Source: Paenibacillus agilis
GTDB lineage: Bacteria > Bacillota > Bacilli > Paenibacillales > Paenibacillaceae
NCBI RefSeq assembly: GCF_007786455.1
Contig: NZ_VNJK01000001.1
Location: forward strand, 2,316,074 to 2,380,073
Length of the DNA stretch: 64,000 bases
Reading direction: 5' to 3'
How positions within the stretch are numbered: position 1 is the stretch's first letter; every line of letters begins with the position of its first letter. A program made the translations under genes and the position numbers. Below the pieces are notes generated by a model, which was not told the DNA's origin, searched no databases, and saw only the letters and a list, made by a program, of their open reading frames with translations. This document shows positions 1 to 9,532 of the stretch, in pieces.

Positions 1-1635
1 TTTACCAATCTCAATTGAGCCAGTAACTTTATCAAGGCCCAATGATTTGGCGGGTTTAATTGTGTAAGCGTCAATGGCTGCCAATACATTAGGCAACCCC
101 TTTTTGCCGAGACTCAATGAGTTAGAAATCGTAACGAGTGGATTCAGTTCATTTACATCCCAATCACTACTAAGAGATACATTTGCACCTGTTTTCCATA
201 TCTGCCCTAACGGCATCATACGCTTCATTTGCTCATTTGAAAAATAGGCACTTGCCCAGCTTTGATTAGGATCTTCTGCAAAATCTTGTCCTACCTGAAA
301 ATCGGCACTAACACCTAATTCAGCAAAACGTTGAATATCACTCTCTTCAACCATTTCCACGTGAGTAAGTGTATATGGCTGCTGCGATCCATTATGTTTT
401 GCTGCCTCTATTGCATTCAAACTTTCTCTTACTCCGCCATCACCAATCGTATGAATAAAGGCACCATAGCCGATTTTATTTAATTCCGTCAACCACCATT
501 TCATTTTTTGTTCTGGTATATAATTTAGACCATATGGAGTTCCTGGGAACCATTCAAATTTGTATTTGTCTAATGTTTTGGCTGTGCTATTAATACTAAT
601 ACCATCATTATACATTTTCACCTGATTAATAAGCATTCTAGACGATGTGTCATGATGTTTAATTTTTTTGAAATACTCGAGTTGTTCTGCTTCATTTACA
701 TTGGGGTATACCCATGGACGAAGAACTACTCGTGATGTTAACTTCCCATCGTCATATACTTTGTCCCACACATCTAACCAGCCACGTTTCCAATAGAGAC
801 GACCATCACCAACGGTTGTAATCCCATTTTTTGCGACTTCATCTAGACCAGCCAATAAACCTTCAACATTTTTCTCAAATAGATCTGGCTGTGAACTCCA
901 CGCTTTTTCCATAACAATATCACCAGCAGCATCATAAAGAATACCGAAAGGCTCACCTGTTTCCGGGTCTCGAATAATTCTTCCCCCCTGAGGATCTTCC
1001 GCATCTGTATTCATCCCGACTTCCTCAAGTGCTTTAGAGTTAACCAATACAGAGTGCGACGTTCTCTCCATAATTACGACAGGATTGTTCGGAAACAGCT
1101 CGTCAAGGAGCTGTAATGGTGTTTGTTCTTCTGAATCTTCATCCGAATCTTGCAATAAATTTTCTATGCTAAATCCTGTTCCGCTAATCCATTCTCCTTG
1201 CTTTACGCTTTTTTGACATGCTTTTAAATAGGGACGTTGTTCTTGTAAGGAATTCTCTGGTGATACACTGCAATTCCCTGCAGCTGGTGATTGTGCTTCA
1301 AATATATGATTATGATTATCTACAAAACCAGGAAGAACAAGCTGCCCTTCTGCATCAATAACTTGAGTATCCTCAGTAATAAATTTTTCTACATCCTTGT
1401 TAGTACCAATAAATGTAATTTTACCATCTTTCATGGCTACCGCTTCTGCCATATCTTGATCTTGGTTGGCTGTATAAATGGTGCCATTTTTAATGACAAC
1501 ATGGTTGGATAACTTGCTTACTGGGACCTTACTATCATAATGGGCCTCGCCTACTTCAGGTTTGCATGCTGAAACGAATACCATGCTGAAAATGACACCA
1601 ACAGTCATTATTGTTTTCAAGGGAAATTTTTTCAT
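1..1635 (-). CDS. Amidohydrolase family 3 (YtcJ-like) lipoprotein, 3' end cut by window edge
   Basis: 545 residues are visible and the frame is still open at base 1. The protein starts with a lipoprotein signal peptide whose lipobox is VSAC (Cys 24), so it should be anchored outside the membrane. The metal-site motif HNH follows the GFVDNHNH segment, and later HTIGDGG, THVEM and SDWDV match the amidohydrolase_3 family, which hydrolyses amide or amidine bonds of small substrates; the substrate cannot be told. ATG 1633-1635 is preceded by AAAGGAG at good spacing. The N-terminal beta-sandwich (about residues 45-80) comes before the barrel, as usual. The promoter upstream has MerR-type geometry. 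Family assignment is solid, the biological role is unknown. Confidence 0.88.
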   Translation of the reverse strand, partial: MKKFPLKTIMTVGVIFSMVFVSACKPEVGEAHYDSKVPVSKLSNHVVIKNGTIYTANQDQDMAEAVAMKDGKITFIGTNKDVEKFITEDTQVIDAEGQLVLPGFVDNHNHIFEAQSPAAGNCSVSPENSLQEQRPYLKACQKSVKQGEWISGTGFSIENLLQDSDEDSEEQTPLQLLDELFPNNPVVIMERTSHSVLVNSKALEEVGMNTDAEDPQGGRIIRDPETGEPFGILYDAAGDIVMEKAWSSQPDLFEKNVEGLLAGLDEVAKNGITTVGDGRLYWKRGWLDVWDKVYDDGKLTSRVVLRPWVYPNVNEAEQLEYFKKIKHHDTSSRMLINQVKMYNDGISINSTAKTLDKYKFEWFPGTPYGLNYIPEQKMKWWLTELNKIGYGAFIHTIGDGGVRESLNAIEAAKHNGSQQPYTLTHVEMVEESDIQRFAELGVSADFQVGQDFAEDPNQSWASAYFSNEQMKRMMPLGQIWKTGANVSLSSDWDVNELNPLVTISNSLSLGKKGLPNVLAAIDAYTIKPAKSLGLDKVTGSIEIGK

Positions 1636-1676
1636 GTGTTGTTACTCCTTTATTAAAATAAACTGCCCGTGAAGAT

Positions 1677-1707
1677 AGAATAAGCATTGACATAGTGTCA
1701 AAGTCAA
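1677..1707 (-). promoter_or_regulatory. MerR-type promoter with 19-bp spacer
   Basis: On the minus strand a -35 box TTGACT (1702-1707) and a -10 box TATTCT (1677-1682) are 19 bp apart. The spacer holds a perfect dyad TTGACA-CTA-TGTCAA (1687-1701). An over-long spacer with a centred dyad is the hallmark of promoters activated by MerR-family proteins. It lies about 40 bp upstream of the amidohydrolase start. Confidence 0.6.
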
Positions 1708-1722
1708 CTACTAGTAGTCAGG

Positions 1723-2481
1723 TCAAATTGTAAGCTGAAAATGGAGACGAGCGACCTTTGCAATCTCATGTTCTTCAAGTTTCTGTTTTAACTTTTCTTT
1801 TCCGTTGACAATAATGAGCGTATTGCCTAACAAAGTTATTCGCCCCTTTTCTGTAACCCGAGAAAGGAAAAACATCTTGTTGAACATAGAGTCAGATGCC
1901 GTTTCGGTCAGCACACATATTGGGTGTATCTTCTCCAAACTCCATCGGTTCGAAGGAGTTTCAAATCGATACAGCGTTTCATATTCATCGTCACTCTTCT
2001 TTTGCAGATAGAACCAAGACTGGGATTCATCCTTAATAACTCGGTAAACCCCATCACTATCAATAACCTCTTCCCCACTTAACGGGACAGGTAATCGCGG
2101 ACAGTTACCTCCAAACCCTACATCTACCAAATATTCTTTACCTTCTATTGGCACGATGGTGAACATGTGTGCATTTTCAAGTGCCCAAACTCCATTACCG
2201 ACATATACGGTTCCGGCCATTAGATAAGGCTTAAAGCCAAGCTCATTTAGCAAATGATAAAATAATCCGTTTAACTCGTAACAGACGCCCCCGTGTTGAT
2301 CATGAACCATTTTTTGATAAAGATTCTCAACCTTTAAAGATAGTGGTTTTTTTGTTAGGATGTCTAAATTTTCAAAGTGTATGTTAAGTACATGCTGTTT
2401 TTGAAGGTGAGCCAAATAATCAAGACTCTGCCCCTCTCTCTTCTCAGCTTGAATGCGATCCAAGTATTTTTGTACGTCCAT
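1723..2481 (-). CDS. Arylamine N-acetyltransferase
   Basis: 252-residue cytoplasmic enzyme that transfers acetyl groups from acetyl-CoA to arylamines or hydrazines. The catalytic triad of the NAT family is visible: Cys 67 in the HGGVCYELN motif, His 105 in ENAHMF, and Asp 120 in LVDVGFGGN. Length is close to the usual 250-280. I chose ATG at 2481 because AGGTG lies six bases upstream; a GTG three codons earlier (2490) is possible but overlaps that site. It is divergent from a LysR regulator 150 bp away, which may control it. The downstream amidohydrolase on the same strand has its own promoter. Confidence 0.93.
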   Translation of the reverse strand: MDVQKYLDRIQAEKREGQSLDYLAHLQKQHVLNIHFENLDILTKKPLSLKVENLYQKMVHDQHGGVCYELNGLFYHLLNELGFKPYLMAGTVYVGNGVWALENAHMFTIVPIEGKEYLVDVGFGGNCPRLPVPLSGEEVIDSDGVYRVIKDESQSWFYLQKKSDDEYETLYRFETPSNRWSLEKIHPICVLTETASDSMFNKMFFLSRVTEKGRITLLGNTLIIVNGKEKLKQKLEEHEIAKVARLHFQLTI

Positions 2482-2631
2482 GCCTATCACCTATCCCTTT
2501 CTCATTATTCCTTACTACTTTAATGGTGACCTTACATTTATTATTGTAAAATGAAAACTACATAATAAAAAATATATAAATGTTAATCATATTAATAATG
2601 AAATTATTATGGATTAAGGTGGTAAAACAGC

Positions 2632-3507
2632 ATGGACTTGCAGCAACTCAAATATTTTCAAACCGTTGCTCGCACCGAACATATGACGAAAGCAGCTAGA
2701 GAGCTGCATATTGCCCAACCCGCGCTTAGTGTCATGATTTCCCGTTTGGAAGAGGATTTGGGCGTGCAGTTGTTTGATCGGGTCGGGCGACAAATTCGGC
2801 TCAATGTATTTGGTAAAGCTTTTCTCAAGAACGTGGATAAGGCGCTAGATGCACTGGAAAATGGTCGTCGTGAAATGAAAGACATGGCGGGATTGGAGCA
2901 AGGCAGTATTTTATTAGCTACAACAACTTTACACCGAGTCGCAGAGTTTTTAGGTCCTTTTATATCGATGTACCCGCATGTTAACTTTCGCATTACTCAA
3001 GCGATTACAGAGGAAGAAATGGTTGAATTGCTGGAAAAAGGGGAAATTGATTTTTGTATCGCTACATCATTCATTCATCGACCTGACATTTGTTATATGC
3101 CATTACAGACAGAAGAAATTGTACTCACTGTGCCCTATTCGCATCGCTTTCTAGATCGTGATAGTATTCAGCTCAGAGAGGTAGCCGATGATCCGTTCAT
3201 CAATTTGAAAGAAGGATATAGCTTCCGGAAAATTACAGATGAATTTTGCAAGAGTGCGGGATTTGTGCCGAATATCATATGCGAAGGTGACGAACCCGCA
3301 GCAATTAGTAGTTTAGTTCGCGCTGGCCTCGGTGTCGCATTTTTACCCGCTGCTGCGAAGCGAGAACTGCCACCTCTTCATTTGCTTCATATTGAAAATC
3401 CAGTTTGTCAGTGGACTCCACATTTAGTATGGCATGAAAAACACTATCAGTCGCTTGCCGCACAGGCGTTTCGAGCGTTTATACAGGGGCATTATACTCC
3501 AGTATAA
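2632..3507 (+). CDS. LysR-family transcriptional regulator
   Basis: 291 residues. The N-terminal winged helix-turn-helix (about 1-60, with the TKAARELHIAQPALSVMISRLEEDLGVQLFDR signature split over two helices) is typical LysR, followed by the periplasmic-binding-protein-like effector domain (about 90-290). AAGGTGG precedes the ATG. It is divergent from the N-acetyltransferase gene, and LysR proteins commonly control a divergent neighbour, so that gene is the first candidate target (inference). The effector is not predictable. Confidence 0.93.
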   Translation: MDLQQLKYFQTVARTEHMTKAARELHIAQPALSVMISRLEEDLGVQLFDRVGRQIRLNVFGKAFLKNVDKALDALENGRREMKDMAGLEQGSILLATTTLHRVAEFLGPFISMYPHVNFRITQAITEEEMVELLEKGEIDFCIATSFIHRPDICYMPLQTEEIVLTVPYSHRFLDRDSIQLREVADDPFINLKEGYSFRKITDEFCKSAGFVPNIICEGDEPAAISSLVRAGLGVAFLPAAAKRELPPLHLLHIENPVCQWTPHLVWHEKHYQSLAAQAFRAFIQGHYTPV

Positions 3508-3525
3508 ATGTTTAAATCGATCAAA

Positions 3526-3556
3526 AAACAGCCCCTACTAACAGTGGAGGCTGTTT
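3526..3556 (-). terminator. Terminator after rbsR
   Basis: Hairpin with arms AACAGCC/GGCTGTT and an inner ACT/AGT pairing. On the minus strand it runs into six T, so it mainly ends rbsR; it sits between the convergent LysR and rbsR genes. Confidence 0.75.
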
Positions 3557-3579
3557 CCGCGATAAAGTTTAACGTAACA

Positions 3580-4563
3580 CTAAGTGGTTCCTTTGTGCAG
3601 AAGCTCTACATCAAACTCGTAATTTTTACGCTCGACTGGTTCATTGTTGATTAAACGGATTAAGTAGTTCATTGCTGTTTCACCGAAGGAGTAAATCTGC
3701 TGGGAGATAGTCGTGATCTCAGGATAGACCATGTCCATACGAACACCATCGAAGCCGATTACCTTCACCTGTTCAGGAACCTTAACACCTAGCTCTATAA
3801 GCGCCTTCAATGCTCCAGCAGCCATTAGATCATTCCCTGCAAATACACCATCAACATCAGGATGCTTCTTATAAATGTCCTTCATCGCTTGATAGCCACC
3901 TGCTACCGTAAAGTTGCCATAACCAATCAGGGTTGGAGTAAACCAAGGAAGCTCCTTGCAAATTTCTTCATAGGCTATAGTCCGTTCTCTTGATGCATGT
4001 ACATGCGTTGGACCAGAAATATGAGCAATCTTGCTGCATCCAGCCGCTTGCAGATGGCTAACTGCCAATTCACCTCCATGCCTATTCGCCGCTGTAATCG
4101 TAACGATGGGATAATTGGGAAAAGGTTTATCGATAGCTACAACTGGAATAGACCGATCCTGCAAGGCAATGATCTGCTCTGGCTGAATGGTATAGGAAGA
4201 TATAATGATGCCATCAATTTGCTTGTTGATCAGTGTTTCAATATACTGCTTTTCTTTAACAGGACTATTGTCCGTATTGCATAGTACAAGCGTGTAGCCT
4301 TCAGCCGCTGCCGCATCTTCGGCTGCGCGTGCAATTTCCGGGAAAAAGGGGTTTAAAATATCCGGCACCATCAAGGCAACCGCAGCTGTTTTTTTACCCG
4401 CCAAGCTCCGAGCAATGTTGTTTGGTTTATAATTTAGTTTTTGTACCGCTGCCATAATTGCAATCTCAGCTTCCTTACTTACATAACCGCTTTGATTAAG
4501 AAGACGGGATACTGTTGCTACAGATACACCTGCTAGTTTGCTAACATCTCTAATTGTCGTCAT
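3580..4563 (-). CDS. rbsR: LacI-family repressor, probable ribose operon regulator RbsR
   Basis: 327 residues. The N-terminal LacI helix-turn-helix (TTIRDVSKLAGVSVATVSRLLN at 2-23, spanning the classical motif) is followed by a hinge helix (NIARSLAG) and a sugar-binding domain with the VDGVFAGND and VIGFDG motifs. It lies directly downstream of rbsB on the same strand but after a clear terminator, so it is expressed by read-through or its own promoter. Bacillus subtilis has rbsR first in the operon; here it is last. The position beside a full ribose operon is the main reason for calling it RbsR. Confidence 0.85.
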   Translation of the reverse strand: MTTIRDVSKLAGVSVATVSRLLNQSGYVSKEAEIAIMAAVQKLNYKPNNIARSLAGKKTAAVALMVPDILNPFFPEIARAAEDAAAAEGYTLVLCNTDNSPVKEKQYIETLINKQIDGIIISSYTIQPEQIIALQDRSIPVVAIDKPFPNYPIVTITAANRHGGELAVSHLQAAGCSKIAHISGPTHVHASRERTIAYEEICKELPWFTPTLIGYGNFTVAGGYQAMKDIYKKHPDVDGVFAGNDLMAAGALKALIELGVKVPEQVKVIGFDGVRMDMVYPEITTISQQIYSFGETAMNYLIRLINNEPVERKNYEFDVELLHKGTT

Positions 4564-4624
4564 TTATAACAAAACCTTTCACGAATAACCTTCCTATAAA
4601 GTATACGGAAAGACACTTAACAAA

Positions 4625-4664
4625 AACAAGTGTGCTACGCTCAAAGAACATAAACACACTTGTT
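4625..4664 (-). terminator. Terminator between rbsB and rbsR
   Basis: Ten-base arms AACAAGTGTG and CACACTTGTT separated by a 20-base loop, followed on the minus strand by a T-rich tract. It separates the rbsKDACB structural genes from rbsR. Confidence 0.75.
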
Positions 4665-4696
4665 TGTTGGATGCATACTTATTTGGCTGCTTGCTA

Positions 4697-5650
4697 TTAC
4701 TTGTTAGCTGTATCTTTTGTAATGAGTTCAAGCTCGACAGGAATCGAGGCCTCTACCGTTTCGCCTTTCGCGATTTTGATTGCTGTTTCGACAGCCAACG
4801 TCCCTATCTTCTCCGGTTTCTGAGCTACCGTCGCGCTCAATTTCCCATCAGCTACTTGCTTCACTGCATCATCAGTTGCATCAAAGCCAACTACGGTAAT
4901 ACCAGTGGCACCTGATGCTTCAATAGCTTTAAGCGCGCCTAGCGCCATTTCATCATTGTGTGCAAAGATTGCTTTAATATCTTTGTTTCCTTGTAAAATG
5001 TTCTCCGTTACCGTCAAACCTTTTGCACGGTCAAAATCAGCAGGCTGTTTGGCAGCAACTTGGATGCCGCTCGATTTGGCGATTTCTTCATTAAAGCCGG
5101 CACCGCGCTCTCGTGCTGCGGAAGATCCCGGAATCCCTTCAAGCTCCACAATTTTACCCGTTCCGCCTAACTGCTCCGCGATATGCTTAGCAGCAAGTAC
5201 ACCGCCTGCTTTGTTATCGGATGCGATATGCGTCGTTACGTTACCACCGTCGGAAGTTCGATCGACCGTAATAACCGGAATGCCCGCTGCGTTAGCAGAT
5301 TCAACGGCAGGAACAACAGCCCCTGAATCTGTAGGGTTAATAATAATAACATCTACTTGTTGTTGAATTAAGTCTTCGATGGAAGAAGCTTGTTTAGCTG
5401 CATCATCTTGTGCATCAACCGTAATCAATTGTGCTGAACCTGCTGCTGCAGCTTTCTCGGCACCTTCCCTTAACGTTACGAAGAACGGATTGCTTTGTGT
5501 CGATACCGCTAGTCCAATTTTAAAACCATCTGTTTTATTCCCGCCTGGTGCAGCTTCCTTGTTTCCTGATCCGGGTGCCGTAGTAGAACAGCCTGCAAGG
5601 AGCAGGACTGCTGTCAAACCGATGCTTAGTAGTTTAGTTGATTTTCTCAT
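4697..5650 (-). CDS. rbsB: Ribose ABC transporter substrate-binding lipoprotein
   Basis: 317 residues. A lipoprotein signal ends in LLLAGC with the acylated Cys at 21, followed by a low-complexity linker and a type I periplasmic-binding fold (GFKIGLAVSTQSNPFF, VDVIIINPTDSGAV, AIFAHNDEMALGALKA, VVGFDATDDAV). This matches ribose-binding RbsB. It delivers ribose to RbsAC at the outer face of the membrane. It follows rbsC by 34 bases, with GGGTGG upstream of the ATG, and is the last gene before the terminator. Confidence 0.95.
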   Translation of the reverse strand: MRKSTKLLSIGLTAVLLLAGCSTTAPGSGNKEAAPGGNKTDGFKIGLAVSTQSNPFFVTLREGAEKAAAAGSAQLITVDAQDDAAKQASSIEDLIQQQVDVIIINPTDSGAVVPAVESANAAGIPVITVDRTSDGGNVTTHIASDNKAGGVLAAKHIAEQLGGTGKIVELEGIPGSSAARERGAGFNEEIAKSSGIQVAAKQPADFDRAKGLTVTENILQGNKDIKAIFAHNDEMALGALKAIEASGATGITVVGFDATDDAVKQVADGKLSATVAQKPEKIGTLAVETAIKIAKGETVEASIPVELELITKDTANK

Positions 5651-5684
5651 GTTGAACCACCCTTTTCATTGTTAGTATGGTACG

Positions 5685-6632
5685 TTAACTATTTGCTTTC
5701 TTACGGTCCAGCAAGACCGCCAACAGAATAACCAACCCTTTCACAACCTGTTGATAGAAGGAGGAGACTCCTAGTAAATTCAAGCCATTATTCAAGACGC
5801 CTATGATGAGTGCCCCTATTAATGTACCTACAATCCACCCTTTACCTCCTGATAAGCTGGTTCCTCCCAGTACGACCGCTGCTATTGCATCAAGTTCATA
5901 GCCCATACCGGCATTTGCCTGAGCGGAGTTCAGACGAGATGTTAGAATAATCCCTGCAAGCGATGCCAACAAACCAGTCAGGGCATAGACATAAATTTTC
6001 ACACGGCCCGTCTTGATACCGGAAAGAAGTGAAGCTTCTTCATTTCCCCCAATTGCGTATACGTTTCTGCCGAAAGTCGTTTTGCGAAGGAGGAAGAATA
6101 ATACCGCGAAAATGATAATCATAATAATGACTGGAACTGGAACCCCGAAGAAGTAACCGCCACCCACCATTGTGAAAAATTCACTATTAAATCCTGTTAT
6201 CGGTCTACCATCCGTGTAAACAAGTGCCAAGCCGCGGTAGATAGTCATTGTCGCCAACGTTGCGATAAATGGAGCAATCTTAGCCTTCGTAACGAGAACA
6301 CCGTTAATTGTACCCATCACAGCACCGGAAGCGAGTCCAATCATAATGGCGGTTACTGGGTCCATCCCCCCATTCAGCAACCCTGCGGTCAGCGCTCCGG
6401 ATAATGCAAGCGTTGCACCTACGGATAAGTCGATGCCCCCTGTAAGGATGACGAAGGTCATACCGAACGCGATTAGCGCATTAATAGATACTTGGCGGAA
6501 CACATTCAATATGTTATTGAGCGTCAAAAAGTTTGGGCTTGCGATAATTAAAATGGCTATAATAATAAGGAGTCCGATGAGTGGACCTAGCTTTTGCAAT
6601 GTCGATGATAGCTGTTTTTTGTCAGTGGCCAT
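5685..6632 (-). CDS. rbsC: Ribose ABC transporter permease
   Basis: 315 residues, strongly hydrophobic with about 8-10 membrane segments, and the branched sugar permease signature around VILTGGIDLSVGATLALSGAL plus GRNVYAIGGNEEAS and VLGGTSLSGGKG. This is the RbsC family. The start overlaps the end of rbsA by 11 bases, which suggests translational coupling. It forms the channel of the RbsABC importer. Confidence 0.96.
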   Translation of the reverse strand: MATDKKQLSSTLQKLGPLIGLLIIIAILIIASPNFLTLNNILNVFRQVSINALIAFGMTFVILTGGIDLSVGATLALSGALTAGLLNGGMDPVTAIMIGLASGAVMGTINGVLVTKAKIAPFIATLATMTIYRGLALVYTDGRPITGFNSEFFTMVGGGYFFGVPVPVIIMIIIFAVLFFLLRKTTFGRNVYAIGGNEEASLLSGIKTGRVKIYVYALTGLLASLAGIILTSRLNSAQANAGMGYELDAIAAVVLGGTSLSGGKGWIVGTLIGALIIGVLNNGLNLLGVSSFYQQVVKGLVILLAVLLDRKKANS

Positions 6633-8124
6633 TGCTGCTTCCCCCTGTCGCTGCGTGCATAATGGTTTCTTGATTCATTTCTGATTTGTCCAAAATAGAA
6701 GCGATGCGTCCTTCATGAACAACGATGACACGGTCGCTGACACCTAAAACCTCTGGCAAATCCGATGAAATCATAATGATGGTGACGCCTTGTTCGCTCA
6801 GCTCGTTCATCATCGTATAAATTTCCTTTTTCGCTCCAACGTCTACCCCTCTTGTTGGCTCATCCAGAATAAACACTTTAGGCAGTTCGCCGAGCCATTT
6901 ACCAATGGCTACCTTCTGCTGATTGCCGCCGCTTAGCGATTTTACAGTCTGTTCGGGATCACGCGTCCGTATATGGAAGCGCTTAATCATTTTCTCAGAC
7001 AGCTCTTCTTCCTTTTTGGACGAAATAACCCCATAGTTTGAAATATGCTTGTAATTAGTTAGCGATAAATTTTCACGGACAGACATCCCCAACACTAACC
7101 CTTGATGCTTGCGATCCTCGGTTACGAACACGATTCCTGATTCAATCGCTTTTGACGGGCTCGTTATCGCTACCTCTTGTCCATCAATAAAAATTTTACC
7201 TTGCTTTTTCTTATTGGCTCCGAACAGCATACGTGCGATTTCCGTTCGTCCTGCACCCATTAGCCCCGCAACACCTACGATTTCTCCAGCCCTCGCTGAA
7301 AAGCTAATGCCATTTACCTTCTTGCCATCGCTTAAATCCTCCACCCGAAGACGCTCATCGCCAATCTTGCTACTGCGCTCTGGGTACCGCTCACCAATCT
7401 CACGACCGACCATCATATGAACGATATGCTCAATCGTCGTTTCAGAAATGTCCTCCGTTCCAATAAACGAGCCATCTCGTAGAACAGAAATGCGGTCGCA
7501 CATGAGAAAAATTTCTTCCATTCGATGTGAAATGTAGACGATGCCGACTCCTTCACTGCGGAGCTGGTTCATAATTTTAAACAGTGCTTCAATTTCACGA
7601 TCCGTTAATGCCGCAGTAGGCTCGTCCATAATAAGGACCTCGGCATTTTTTGATAGCGCTTTCGCAATTTCGATCATTTGCTGCTGACCAATTGATAGTG
7701 TATCTGCAGACGCATCTGGATCGATATCAACACCTAATCGCTGCAAATATTCGCGAGTTCTGCGCTTCATCTCTTTATCTCGTACAAACCCTGTTTTGCC
7801 GTAAGTAAGTTGTCTACCGAGAAACATGTTTTCCGTAACGGTCAGCTTAGGAATAATGTTCAGCTCTTGATGAATAATCGCTACACCCATTTCCTCAGCT
7901 TGCTTCGGGTCTGTGAACATGACCTCTTTGCCCTTAACTTTAATTGAACCGGAGTCAGCTTTGTACACGCCTGTTAGTATCTTCATTAAAGTCGATTTAC
8001 CTGCACCATTCTCACCCATTAGTGCGTGAATCTCGCCTGGCTTGAGCTGAAATGCAGCTCCCTTTAATACTTGCACGGAAGAAAAGGATTTATGAATGCC
8101 TCTCATTTCGAATAATGCTTCCAT
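6622..8124 (-). CDS. rbsA: Ribose ABC transporter ATP-binding protein (double ATPase)
   Basis: 500 residues with two tandem ABC domains. The first has Walker A GENGAGKST, signature LSIGQQQ and Walker B VLIMDEPTAAL. The second has a degenerate P-loop (GLMGAGRTE), signature LSGGNQQK and FILDEPTRGVDVG, as is normal for RbsA/MglA sugar ATPases. I chose ATG 8124, with AAAGGGG seven bases upstream, over an in-frame start eight codons earlier. It follows rbsD closely and overlaps rbsC, so it is in the middle of a tightly packed operon. Confidence 0.95.
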   Translation of the reverse strand: MEALFEMRGIHKSFSSVQVLKGAAFQLKPGEIHALMGENGAGKSTLMKILTGVYKADSGSIKVKGKEVMFTDPKQAEEMGVAIIHQELNIIPKLTVTENMFLGRQLTYGKTGFVRDKEMKRRTREYLQRLGVDIDPDASADTLSIGQQQMIEIAKALSKNAEVLIMDEPTAALTDREIEALFKIMNQLRSEGVGIVYISHRMEEIFLMCDRISVLRDGSFIGTEDISETTIEHIVHMMVGREIGERYPERSSKIGDERLRVEDLSDGKKVNGISFSARAGEIVGVAGLMGAGRTEIARMLFGANKKKQGKIFIDGQEVAITSPSKAIESGIVFVTEDRKHQGLVLGMSVRENLSLTNYKHISNYGVISSKKEEELSEKMIKRFHIRTRDPEQTVKSLSGGNQQKVAIGKWLGELPKVFILDEPTRGVDVGAKKEIYTMMNELSEQGVTIIMISSDLPEVLGVSDRVIVVHEGRIASILDKSEMNQETIMHAATGGSSNGH

Positions 8125-8154
8125 CTTTATCACCCCTTTGCTCAACAAAAGCTC

Positions 8155-8553
8155 CTATGAAAAGAACACACCCGATTGAAGAATAATGTTCGCATATGGT
8201 GTTGCTTCGCCTGTGCGAATGACCGCCTTAGCTTGAAAGGTTAATGCTTTAAATTCCTCATGAGTCACTTGCTTGACTATAATATCGCCTAGGAGTCGCT
8301 TTGTGCCCTCATATATTTTTTCATTTTGCTCTGTCATTTCACTTGCAATGGTAACCGCTTCAACTTCCATATCTGCAAGTACTGCTTCCAATGTGTCTAG
8401 ATAGGATGGGAGTCCAGGCTTTACAGCCAAATCAATTCGTTGAACCGTATCTGGAATAGGAAGTCCGCAATCGCCAATTACAATACAGTCGGTATGGCCC
8501 ATTTTGGCAATCACTGCTGCAATGTCACTATTTAATATGCCAGTTTTTTTCAT
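8155..8553 (-). CDS. rbsD: D-ribose pyranase
   Basis: 132 residues. RbsD interconverts pyranose and furanose forms of ribose so that RbsK receives usable sugar. The start MKKTGILNSDIAAVIAKMGH is diagnostic, with the catalytic His 20 and Asp 28 (VIGDCGLPIP). The upstream in-frame start six codons earlier was rejected because GGAGAGGG is correctly spaced only for ATG 8553. Length matches the Bacillus protein (131). Confidence 0.96.
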   Translation of the reverse strand: MKKTGILNSDIAAVIAKMGHTDCIVIGDCGLPIPDTVQRIDLAVKPGLPSYLDTLEAVLADMEVEAVTIASEMTEQNEKIYEGTKRLLGDIIVKQVTHEEFKALTFQAKAVIRTGEATPYANIILQSGVFFS

Positions 8554-8585
8554 CGTTAAGTCCCTCTCCACGTCATTTCGTAAGC

Positions 8586-9494
8586 TTATTCTGCCATAAA
8601 CTGCGTTACTTCAGAGCGTGTAGGCATACCACTCTGTGCGCCAAGCTTAGTAACGGATAATGCACTGGCCGCTACAGCAAACTTTACTGCCTCATCTAGC
8701 GTCGAGCCTTCGCTAAGTCTTACCGCCAATGCCCCATTGAAGGTATCGCCTGCACCAGTTGTATCAATGACCTCTACTTGTCTTCCTGGTTCATGCTTAA
8801 TCTCACCAGTAGACGATTTATAAAAAGCTCCGCTGCTTCCACCTGTCATTACGATGCGATACGGATACCACTTAATAATGTACTCGAACGATTGGACCTG
8901 CTTTTCATCGAGTCCCAGCAATACAGCAAGCTCATATTCATTAGGCGTAATGACATCCACCTGCTTCAGCAGCTCACTAGGCAGCTCAATCGCTGGTGCG
9001 GGATTCAACATTACCGGGACTTGTAATTCATTCGCAAGCCTTATCGTTGCTTCTACGGTTTCAAAAGGAATTTCCTGCTGCAACAGCACCATATCGGAAT
9101 CAGCGATAACTTCCTTTAGGGACACTACATCTTCAGGTAGCAAGCTGTGATTGGCACCAGGTGTAACAATAATTCGGTTATCGTTATCATATAAAGTAAT
9201 CGTTGCAACACCTGTTGTTTGATGTGGAACCGTTTTCACACATTTCGTATGAATGCCTTCTTTATCTAATGTTTCTAAAAGCTGTTTCGCAAAAAGATCT
9301 TCACCAACTGCGCCAATCATGGTTACCTGCGCGCCAAGACGTGCACACGCTACTGCTTGATTCGCACCTTTCCCGCCAAAAAAGCTATAGAAAGCGGTTC
9401 CAATTACGGTTTCACCTTGATTCGGAAATTGGTTTGTTTCCGTGACCATGTCTATATTTAAACTTCCCACAACTGTAATTTTGGGCTTCTTCAT
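8586..9494 (-). CDS. rbsK: Ribokinase
   Basis: 302 residues of the PfkB family. The first signature FGGKGANQAVACARLG begins at residue 39 and the second, DTTGAGDTFNGALA, at 244, with the catalytic base Asp 250. It phosphorylates ribose to ribose 5-phosphate in the cytoplasm. It is the first gene of the rbs operon and lies behind a sigma-A type promoter with a LacI-type operator. Gene order rbsK-rbsD-rbsA-rbsC-rbsB is as in Bacillus apart from rbsR. Confidence 0.96.
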   Translation of the reverse strand: MKKPKITVVGSLNIDMVTETNQFPNQGETVIGTAFYSFFGGKGANQAVACARLGAQVTMIGAVGEDLFAKQLLETLDKEGIHTKCVKTVPHQTTGVATITLYDNDNRIIVTPGANHSLLPEDVVSLKEVIADSDMVLLQQEIPFETVEATIRLANELQVPVMLNPAPAIELPSELLKQVDVITPNEYELAVLLGLDEKQVQSFEYIIKWYPYRIVMTGGSSGAFYKSSTGEIKHEPGRQVEVIDTTGAGDTFNGALAVRLSEGSTLDEAVKFAVAASALSVTKLGAQSGMPTRSEVTQFMAE

Positions 9495-9532
9495 GCTTGC
9501 ACCCCTTGTCTATATCAAAATGTGCTTTACTT

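Noticed and set aside
1291..1512. 73-codon plus-strand frame
   Set aside because: It is antisense to the amidohydrolase coding sequence and has no ribosome binding site.
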